In this document: positions 24,928-30,980 of the stretch, piece by piece
Layout of the letters: each line of letters starts with the position of its first letter
How positions within the stretch are numbered: position 1 is the stretch's first letter
Translations under genes and position numbers: made by a program
The notes under the pieces: generated by a model
Database searches by the model: none
The model's input: the letters and a program-made list of their open reading frames with translations, nothing else
What the model was told of the DNA's origin: nothing
Source: an uncultured Oscillospiraceae bacterium
GTDB lineage: Bacteria > Bacillota > Clostridia > Oscillospirales > Oscillospiraceae
Direction: 5' to 3'
Assembly (NCBI GenBank): GCA_944385405.1
Contig: CALWXB010000003.1
Coordinates: forward strand, 62,001 to 126,000
Length of the DNA: 64,000 nt

Positions 24928-25736
24928 CGCTGGAGGAGCTGCGCCGGGCGTGGACCGTCTCCGGCGATGTGGAGATCCAGCGGTCCATCTGGGATCGGAC
25001 GGCGCCGGAGTGGGCGGACCGCCCCCTGCCGGACAAAGATGACCCCTCCCTGCGCCTGCTGCTGGAGCTGTCCGCCCCGGGGGACCGGTGCCTGGACATC
25101 GGCTGCGGCGATGGGCGCTATGCCCTGGCTCTGGCCGGGGCGGGACGCGTCTGCCTGGGTGTGGACCTTTCGCCGGAGATGATCGCCCTGGCGGAGCGCC
25201 GCCGGCGGGAAGCCGGGACCGCCGGTGTGTCCTTTCAGTGCGGGAACTGGGCCGAGGCCCGGCCGGATCAAGACGGGTTCGATCTGGTCTTTGCCCGGAT
25301 GACCCCCGCCGTGGCGGGCTGCGACGCCTTCTTGCAGATGATGCGCTGCTGCCGCGGCTGGTGCATGCTGGAAAAGCACACCCAGCGCCATGACGCCGTG
25401 CTGGACGCGGTGCTCTCGGAGGCGGGCATCGCCCCGCGGGAGGACCGGGAGATCATGTACGCCAGGACCTGCCTGGACCTGCTGGGCTGCACCTTCCACG
25501 AGCAGGTCCGTCCCCTGCTCTCCCGCCACACCAAGTCGGAAGCGGACATGACCGCCTGGTGCCTGAATCGCGCCCGGCTCCGGGGGCCTCTCACCGACGC
25601 CCAGGCGCAGACCATCCGCCGGGCGGTGTCAGCCCGGGCGGAACACGGGATCGTGGAGGAGACCCTCACCAGCCAGGTGGTGACCCTGTACTGGAAGGTC
25701 CCCGCCTCTATACAATCGACCATAGGAGTGATATGA
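24924..25736 (+). CDS. Class I SAM-dependent methyltransferase of unknown substrate
   Basis: The 270-residue protein contains the SAM-binding core: motif I CLDIGCGDGRYALALA (about 53-68), acidic GVDLSPEM, and FDLVFARM later. An N-terminal helical cap (RSIWDRTAPEWADRPLP) resembles small-molecule methyltransferases. Several Cys residues (CGNW, CCRGWCM) stand out but show no classic metal motif. It is translationally coupled to the ATPase (ATGA) and abuts the FmdE gene, so it is a firm member of the uptake/lar operon. It could modify a metal chelator, a metal-cofactor precursor or a protein; nothing in the sequence decides. Confidence 0.85.
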   Translation: MTLEELRRAWTVSGDVEIQRSIWDRTAPEWADRPLPDKDDPSLRLLLELSAPGDRCLDIGCGDGRYALALAGAGRVCLGVDLSPEMIALAERRRREAGTAGVSFQCGNWAEARPDQDGFDLVFARMTPAVAGCDAFLQMMRCCRGWCMLEKHTQRHDAVLDAVLSEAGIAPREDREIMYARTCLDLLGCTFHEQVRPLLSRHTKSEADMTAWCLNRARLRGPLTDAQAQTIRRAVSARAEHGIVEETLTSQVVTLYWKVPASIQSTIGVI

Positions 25737-26269
25737 TGATGGACGAACATACCCTTTGGGAACGGTGTGTGGCCTTCCACGGCCACGCCTGCGGCGGACT
25801 GACCATCGGCTTCAAAGCCGCGCTGTATGCCGCCGAACTGCTGGAACTGACCTTCTCCCCGGACGAGCAGGTGGTGTGCGTGTCGGAAAACGACGCCTGC
25901 GGTGTGGACGCCATCCAGGTGATCCTGGGCTGCAGCGTGGGCAAAGGGAACCTCCTCTTCCGCATGCGGGGCAAGCAGGCCTTCTCCTTTTACAGCCGCA
26001 CTACCGGCCGGTCCGTCCGGCTGTGCCTGCGGCCCCGGCCCGGTGAAATGACCCGGGAGGAGTCCTTTGCCTACTACCAGTCCCAAAAGCCCTGCGACCT
26101 CTTCGACGCCATGCCGGTGCGCTTCCCTCTGCCGGAGCCGGCCCGGCTGTTCCGGTCCGTGACGTGCAGCTGCTGCGGAGAGTCCACCGCCGAGAGCATG
26201 ATCCGCATGCAGGACGGGAAGCCTCTGTGTCTGGACTGCTTCGTCCCCTATGACCGCTTTCATGTATAA
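25736..26269 (+). CDS. FmdE (FwdE)-family protein with zinc ribbon
   Basis: The 177-residue protein has the FmdE N-terminal motif FHGHACGGLTIGF, a Cys/His metal site, followed by CVSENDACGVDAIQ, and a C-terminal CxxC...CxxC zinc ribbon (CSCCGES and PLCLDCF). FmdE was named for formylmethanofuran dehydrogenase subunit E, but it is widespread in organisms lacking that enzyme and is linked to metal handling. Three in-frame ATGs occur at 25733, 25736 and 25739; 25736 has the best distance (7 bases) from AGGAG. It shares one base with the methyltransferase gene. Probably a metal chaperone or metal-binding partner for cofactor assembly; the metal is unproven. Confidence 0.83.
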   Translation: MMDEHTLWERCVAFHGHACGGLTIGFKAALYAAELLELTFSPDEQVVCVSENDACGVDAIQVILGCSVGKGNLLFRMRGKQAFSFYSRTTGRSVRLCLRPRPGEMTREESFAYYQSQKPCDLFDAMPVRFPLPEPARLFRSVTCSCCGESTAESMIRMQDGKPLCLDCFVPYDRFHV

Positions 26270-26293
26270 AGAACTTCCATCTGTGAGGTGCAC

Positions 26294-27046
26294 ATGACGC
26301 TCAACGACTTTTTCCGGGACCACCCCGCCGCCGCGCTGGCCTTTTCCGGCGGCGTGGACTCGGCGTATCTGCTGCACGCGGGCCTTGCCTGCGGCGCTCG
26401 CCTTCAGCCCTACTTCGTCCGTTCCCCCTTCCAGCCTGCCTTTGAGCTGGAGGACGCCAGGCGTCTGGCCGGGGAGCTGGGGGCGGAGCTGCGGGTGGTG
26501 GATGCCGACGTGCTGGCCCTGCCCGACGTGCAAAACAACCCCCCGGACCGCTGCTACCACTGCAAGCGGGCCATCTTCTCCGCCATCCTCGCCGCCGCCC
26601 GGGCCGACGGCTTTTCCCTGATCCTGGACGGCACCAACGCCTCCGACGACGCCTCGGACCGCCCGGGCATGCGGGCCCTGCGGGAGCTGGAGGTCCGCTC
26701 CCCCCTGCGGGAATGCGGCCTCACCAAACCGGAGATCCGGCGGCTCTCCCGCGAGGCGGGGCTTTTCACCTGGAACAAGCCCGCCTATGCCTGCCTGGCC
26801 ACCCGCATCCCCACCGGGACCCCCATTACCCCGGAGGCCCTGGCCCGCACCGAGTCGGCGGAGACGATCCTGACGGCCATGGGCTTTTCGGATTTCCGGG
26901 TGCGGACCTTCCACGGCTGCGCCCGGATCCAGGTCCGCCTCTCCCAGCTGCCCCTGGCGCTGGAGCGGCGGACAGAGATCCTGGAGGCCCTTGGCAAACA
27001 GTACGACGGCGTCATGCTGGATCTGGAGGTACGAGATGAACAGTGA
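26294..27046 (+). CDS. larE: LarE, ATP-dependent sulfur-insertion enzyme for nickel-pincer cofactor
   Basis: The 250-residue protein is of the PP-loop ATP pyrophosphatase type: FSGGVDSAY (18-26). It adenylates and then thiolates the P2CMN intermediate. A CxxC in RCYHCK (Cys87, Cys90) and a third Cys167 in YACLATR are present; Cys167 aligns in context with the sulfur-donating Cys of single-Cys LarE, while three such cysteines recall the Fe-S site of TtuA. The ATG at 26294 follows GAGG; a GTG two codons earlier is less well placed. The gene overlaps larB by 11 bases, and larB and larC follow, which secures the assignment. Confidence 0.92.
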   Translation: MTLNDFFRDHPAAALAFSGGVDSAYLLHAGLACGARLQPYFVRSPFQPAFELEDARRLAGELGAELRVVDADVLALPDVQNNPPDRCYHCKRAIFSAILAAARADGFSLILDGTNASDDASDRPGMRALRELEVRSPLRECGLTKPEIRRLSREAGLFTWNKPAYACLATRIPTGTPITPEALARTESAETILTAMGFSDFRVRTFHGCARIQVRLSQLPLALERRTEILEALGKQYDGVMLDLEVRDEQ

Positions 27047-27803
27047 ACTCAAGCGCACGCTGGAGGCGGTGCATAACGGCACGCTCTCTGTGGAGGAGGC
27101 CGTGCTGAAGATCAAGGAGCAGCCCTTTCAGGACATCGGCTACGCCAAGGTGGACCTGCACCGCAAGGTCCGGCAGGGAGCGGCGGAGGTGATCTATGGC
27201 GCCGGCAAGACGCCACAGCAGATCGCCGGCATCCTGGAGATCATGGTACAAAACGGCCAGGACACGGTGCTCATCACCCGCCTCTCCCCGGAGGCGGCGG
27301 AGATCGTGTCCCGGACCCATCCCCTGGACTACCATCCCGACGCCCGGGTGGGCATCCTGGGCACTCCGCCAGAGCCCAGCGGCCTGGGCACCATCGTGGT
27401 GGCCACCGGCGGCACCAGCGACCAGCCCGTGGCGGAGGAGGCGGCCCTCACCGCCCAGGTGCTGGGCAACCGGGTGGTGCGGCTGTACGATGTAGGCGTG
27501 GCGGGCCTGCACCGGACGCTGGCCCATCTGGACGAGATCATGAGCGCCAGCGTCATCGTGGCCATCGCCGGCATGGAGGGCGCCCTGGCCAGCGTCATCG
27601 GCGGCCTTGCGGACTGTCCCGTCATCGCGGTGCCCACCAGCGTGGGCTACGGTGCCTCCTTCGGCGGATTGTCCGCGCTGCTGTCCATGCTCAACTCCTG
27701 CGCCAGCGGCGTGTCGGTGGTGAACATCGACAACGGCTTCGGCGCCGGGTATCTGGCCAGCATGATCAATCACATGGATGGAAACAGGGAGGGACAGGCA
27801 TGA
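27036..27803 (+). CDS. larB: LarB, pyridinium-3,5-biscarboxylate mononucleotide synthase
   Basis: The 255-residue protein has an N-terminal helical part and a C-terminal PurE-like domain with VVATGGTSDQPVAEEA, YDVGVAGLHR, IAGMEGALASVIGGL and PTSVGYGASFGGLSALLSML. LarB carboxylates and hydrolyses nicotinic acid adenine dinucleotide to form P2CMN, the first step of nickel-pincer cofactor synthesis. The ATG at 27036 is behind GGAGGT and lies inside the end of larE. It overlaps larC by 4 bases (ATGA). Length and motifs are full. Confidence 0.95.
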   Translation: MNSELKRTLEAVHNGTLSVEEAVLKIKEQPFQDIGYAKVDLHRKVRQGAAEVIYGAGKTPQQIAGILEIMVQNGQDTVLITRLSPEAAEIVSRTHPLDYHPDARVGILGTPPEPSGLGTIVVATGGTSDQPVAEEAALTAQVLGNRVVRLYDVGVAGLHRTLAHLDEIMSASVIVAIAGMEGALASVIGGLADCPVIAVPTSVGYGASFGGLSALLSMLNSCASGVSVVNIDNGFGAGYLASMINHMDGNREGQA

Positions 27804-29116
27804 AAACACTCTATCTGGACTGCGGCATGGGCGCCGCCGGCGATATGCTGGCCGCCGCCCTGGCAGAACTCCTGCCGGACCCGGCGGCTTTTATCCGGGA
27901 GCTGAACGGTCTGGGCATCCCGGGGGTCACGGCGGAGCTGGAAACCGCCGCCAAGTGCGGCATCACCGGCTCCCACCTGCGGATCCTGGTCCACGGAGAA
28001 GAGGAGGAGAGCTGCGACCATCATGACCATGCCTGTGCCCATGACCATTCCCACATGCATGAGCATCCCCATGACCATGAGCACCCCCATGACCATGAGC
28101 ACCCCCACGACCACGAGCACCCCCACGACCACGAGCACCCCCACGACCATGAGCATCCCCATGATCACAGTCACCACTCCCACAGCAGCATGGCGGACAT
28201 TGCCCACCTGGTGGAACACCACCTGCCGCTGTCGGACAAGGTGAAGGCAGACGTGATGGCGGTGTACGGCCGCATCGCGGAGGCGGAGAGCCATGCCCAC
28301 GGCCTGCCGGTGTCCCAGGTCCATTTCCACGAGGTGGGGTCCATGGACGCCGTGGCGGACATCACGGCGGTGTGCCTGCTGATGGAGAAGCTCTCCCCCG
28401 ACGAGGTGGTGGTGTCCCCCATTCACGTGGGCAGCGGCCAGGTCCGCTGCGCCCACGGCATTTTGCCGGTGCCCGCACCCGCCACGGCCCACATCCTCCG
28501 GGGCGCCCCCATCTACGGCGGTTCCATCCAGGGAGAACTGTGCACCCCCACCGGGGCGGCGCTGCTGATGCACTTCGCCTCCCGCTTCGGCGATATGCCC
28601 GCCATGCGCCTCCAGGCGGTGGGCTACGGCATGGGCAAAAAGGACTTCCCCGCCGCCAACTGCGTCCGGGCCATGCTGGGTGAGACGGAGGGCGCGGCGG
28701 ACACGGTGGCGGAGCTGGCCTGCAACGTGGACGACATGACCGGCGAGGCCCTGGGCTTTGCCATGGAGCAGCTCCTGGCCGCCGGGGCATTGGATGTGTT
28801 CACTGCCCCCATCGGTATGAAGAAATCCCGGCCCGCCACGCTGCTGCGGCTGCTGTGCCGCCCGGAGGATCGGGAGCGGATGGTGGAGCTGCTCTTCCGC
28901 CACACCACCACCCTGGGGGTGCGGGAGAGCCTGTGCCGCCGGTACGTGCTGGAGCGGTCCGTGGCGACCCGGGAGACTCCCTGGGGCAGCGTCCGGGTGA
29001 AGTCCGCCTCCGGCTACGGCGTCACCCGGCGGAAGTACGAATACGAGGATCTGGCGGACATCGCCCGCAAAAGCGGGCGGAGCCTGGCGGACATCGCCGC
29101 ATCCCTGGATCCCTGA
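27800..29116 (+). CDS. larC: LarC, nickel insertase for the nickel-pincer cofactor, with His-rich insert
   Basis: The 438-residue protein has the LarC N-terminus (YLDCGMGAAGDMLAAAL), the central segment HFHEVGSMDAVADI and the C-terminal part with CNVDDMTGEALG and PIGMKKSRPA. LarC uses CTP to insert nickel into the sulfur-bearing pyridinium. Residues about 70-130 are almost entirely His, Asp, Glu and Pro, including six EHPHDH repeats, which would bind or store nickel. In Lactiplantibacillus the gene needs a programmed frameshift to join two halves; here it is one continuous frame. It is the last gene of the operon; a terminator follows 6 bases after the stop. Confidence 0.95.
   Translation: MKTLYLDCGMGAAGDMLAAALAELLPDPAAFIRELNGLGIPGVTAELETAAKCGITGSHLRILVHGEEEESCDHHDHACAHDHSHMHEHPHDHEHPHDHEHPHDHEHPHDHEHPHDHEHPHDHSHHSHSSMADIAHLVEHHLPLSDKVKADVMAVYGRIAEAESHAHGLPVSQVHFHEVGSMDAVADITAVCLLMEKLSPDEVVVSPIHVGSGQVRCAHGILPVPAPATAHILRGAPIYGGSIQGELCTPTGAALLMHFASRFGDMPAMRLQAVGYGMGKKDFPAANCVRAMLGETEGAADTVAELACNVDDMTGEALGFAMEQLLAAGALDVFTAPIGMKKSRPATLLRLLCRPEDRERMVELLFRHTTTLGVRESLCRRYVLERSVATRETPWGSVRVKSASGYGVTRRKYEYEDLADIARKSGRSLADIAASLDP
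28061..28168 (+). repeat. 18-bp tandem repeat in larC encoding EHPHDH
   Basis: Six head-to-tail copies of GAGCAYCCCCAYGAYCAY differ only at third codon positions (C/T). The copy number is expected to be prone to slippage, always in steps of six residues without changing the reading frame. Confidence 0.9.
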
Positions 29117-29122
29117 AAGACG

Positions 29123-29150
29123 AAAACGCACCCCTCACGGGGTGCGTTTT
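29123..29150. terminator. Bidirectional terminator between larC and the Rrf2 gene
   Basis: AAAACGCACCCC (29123-29134) pairs with GGGGTGCGTTTT (29139-29150) around a 4-base loop; A/T-runs on both sides serve both converging genes. It overlaps the last codons of the Rrf2 gene. Confidence 0.88.
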
Positions 29151-29557
29151 TCTGTCTCCTCCATCAGATCCGCCAGGGTGTAGCGGTCGATATACTCGTT
29201 GACGGTGCGGTACAGCCCTTCCCAGAAGGGCAGCGTGGGACACTCCCCACAGCGGGCGCAGCGGTTTTCCTCTCCATCCAGACAGGCTACCGGCGCCAGA
29301 TTTCCCTCTGTCAGCCGCAGGATGCTGCCCACGGTGTAGGACTCCGGCTCCCGGGCCAGCCGGTAGCCCCCCTGGGCGCCCCGGCCGCTGTACAGAAAGC
29401 CCGCCCGGGACAATGCACCGGCGATCTGCTCCAGGTACTTCACGGAGATCTCCTGCCGGGCCGCCACATCCTTCAAGGAGACAAAGCCATCCTGTTCGTG
29501 GGCGGCGATATCCGTCATCAGCCGCAGGGCATAGCGCCCCTTCGTTGAGATCTTCAA
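29135..29557 (-). CDS. Rrf2/IscR-family transcription regulator
   Basis: The 140-residue protein starts MKISTKGRYALRLM, followed by the winged helix with VSLKDVAARQEISVKYLEQI and the wing SGRGAQGGYRLA, all typical of Rrf2. Three Cys in the loop (CLDG...CARCGEC gives Cys at about 93, 101, 104 and 107) match the Fe-S ligand region of IscR/NsrR-type members, so it probably senses Fe-S status, NO or oxygen. It is divergent from the malic enzyme gene across a 161-base gap. No suf/isc genes are adjacent, so the target cannot be named. Confidence 0.92.
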   Translation of the reverse strand: MKISTKGRYALRLMTDIAAHEQDGFVSLKDVAARQEISVKYLEQIAGALSRAGFLYSGRGAQGGYRLAREPESYTVGSILRLTEGNLAPVACLDGEENRCARCGECPTLPFWEGLYRTVNEYIDRYTLADLMEETEKRTP

Positions 29558-29625
29558 TCTGTTCTCCCCCTTCCTCCCTATTTTGCCATAGGAAAACTAG
29601 GATTTCAAGGTTTTCCCGTCGGGAA

Positions 29626-29655
29626 TTGACATCCCCGCCTGCGGTGCATTATAAT
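29626..29655 (+). promoter_or_regulatory. Sigma-A promoter of the malic enzyme gene
   Basis: TTGACA (29626-29631), 18-base spacer, TATAAT (29650-29655); both boxes are perfect. It lies in the divergent gap next to the Rrf2 gene. Confidence 0.82.
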
Positions 29656-29718
29656 GGAAGCAACAGCAATTTCCATAAAATGAAGTTTCTTTTCGGGAAA
29701 TGAAAGGAGTATGGAACC

Positions 29719-30894
29719 ATGGATTACGCAAAGGAATCCCTGCGGCTGCATTATGAATGGAAGGGCAAACTGGAGATGACCCCCCGGGCCGCCGTAGACA
29801 ACAAGGAGGCCCTCTCCCTGGCCTACACCCCCGGCGTGGCCCAGCCCTGCCTGGAGATCCAGAAGGACGTGAACAAGAGCTACGAACTCACCCGCCGGTG
29901 GAACACCGTGGCGGTGGTCACCGACGGCACTGCCGTGCTGGGCCTGGGCGACATCGGCCCCGAGGCGGGCATGCCGGTGATGGAGGGCAAGTGCGTGCTG
30001 TTCAAGGCCTTCGGCGGCGTGGACGCCGTGCCGCTGTGCGTGCGCAGCAAGGACGTGGACGACATCGTCAACACCGTGGCGCTGCTGGCGGGCTCCTTCG
30101 GCGGCGTGAACCTGGAGGACATCGCCGCCCCCCGGTGCTTTGAAATCGAGCAGAAGCTCAAGGAGCGCTGTGACATCCCCATCTTCCACGACGACCAGCA
30201 CGGCACCGCCGTCATTACCCTGGCAGGCCTCACCAACGCACTGAAGGTAGTGAGCAAGCGCCCGGAGGAGGTCCGGGTGGTCATCAACGGCGCCGGCGCC
30301 GCTGCCATCTCCATCACGAAGCTCCTGCTCTCCGCCGGATATCCCGACATCACCCTCTGCGACCGCAAGGGCGCCATCTACGCCGGGCGCACCGAGGGCA
30401 TGAACTGGATCAAGGAGGAGATGGCCCAGGTCACCAACCCGGCCAAGCGCGCCGGTTCCCTGGCGGACGTGCTGGCGGACGCCGACGTGTTTATCGGCGT
30501 CTCTGCTCCCGGCGTGGTCACCGCGGACATGGTGCGTACCATGCGCAAGGACGCCGTCATCTTCGCCTGCGCCAACCCCGTCCCTGAGATCTTCCCCGAT
30601 GAGGCCCGCGCCGGCGGCGCAGCGGTGGTGGCCACCGGCCGCAGCGACTATCCCAACCAGATCAACAACGTCCTGGCCTTCCCCGGCATCTTCCGGGGCG
30701 CTCTGGACGCCCGGGCCAGCGACATCAACGACGCCATGAAGATCGCCGCCGCCCAGGCCCTGGCAGGGCTCATCTCCGACGAGGAGCTCTCCGCCGACTA
30801 CATCATCCCCGCCGCCTTCGACCCCCGGGTCAAGGACGCGGTGGCCTCCGCCGTGGCCCAGGCCGCCCGGGACTCCGGCGTGGCCCGGATCTGA
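29719..30894 (+). CDS. NAD(P)-dependent malic enzyme
   Basis: The 391-residue protein is a short-form bacterial malic enzyme converting malate to pyruvate and CO2. Visible features are AYTPGVAQPC near residue 35, the catalytic-Lys region MEGKCVLFKAFGGVDAVP, the metal-binding FHDDQHGTA, and the Rossmann loop NGAGAAAISI. The acetyltransferase-like C-terminal domain of MaeB is absent, as usual for this class. Cofactor preference cannot be read with confidence. It has its own strong promoter and terminator. The divergent Rrf2 gene may or may not control it. Confidence 0.95.
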   Translation: MDYAKESLRLHYEWKGKLEMTPRAAVDNKEALSLAYTPGVAQPCLEIQKDVNKSYELTRRWNTVAVVTDGTAVLGLGDIGPEAGMPVMEGKCVLFKAFGGVDAVPLCVRSKDVDDIVNTVALLAGSFGGVNLEDIAAPRCFEIEQKLKERCDIPIFHDDQHGTAVITLAGLTNALKVVSKRPEEVRVVINGAGAAAISITKLLLSAGYPDITLCDRKGAIYAGRTEGMNWIKEEMAQVTNPAKRAGSLADVLADADVFIGVSAPGVVTADMVRTMRKDAVIFACANPVPEIFPDEARAGGAAVVATGRSDYPNQINNVLAFPGIFRGALDARASDINDAMKIAAAQALAGLISDEELSADYIIPAAFDPRVKDAVASAVAQAARDSGVARI

Positions 30895-30923
30895 GCGATC
30901 CCATCCCCGCAGCACCGCAAAAA

Positions 30924-30956
30924 AGCAGGCCCCCGGCTTCAAGCCGGGGGCCTGCT
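30924..30956 (+). terminator. Terminator of the malic enzyme gene
   Basis: AGCAGGCCCCCGGCTT pairs perfectly with AAGCCGGGGGCCTGCT (16 bp), with an A-run on the left. It may also serve the converging HD-GYP gene. Confidence 0.85.
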
Positions 30957-30980
30957 GGCTGTTTATGGTCCGTGATCCAT

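Noticed and set aside
27999..28195. Frameshift or assembly error in larC at the repeat
   Set aside because: All six repeat units are 18 bases and the frame is continuous with conserved sequence on both sides.
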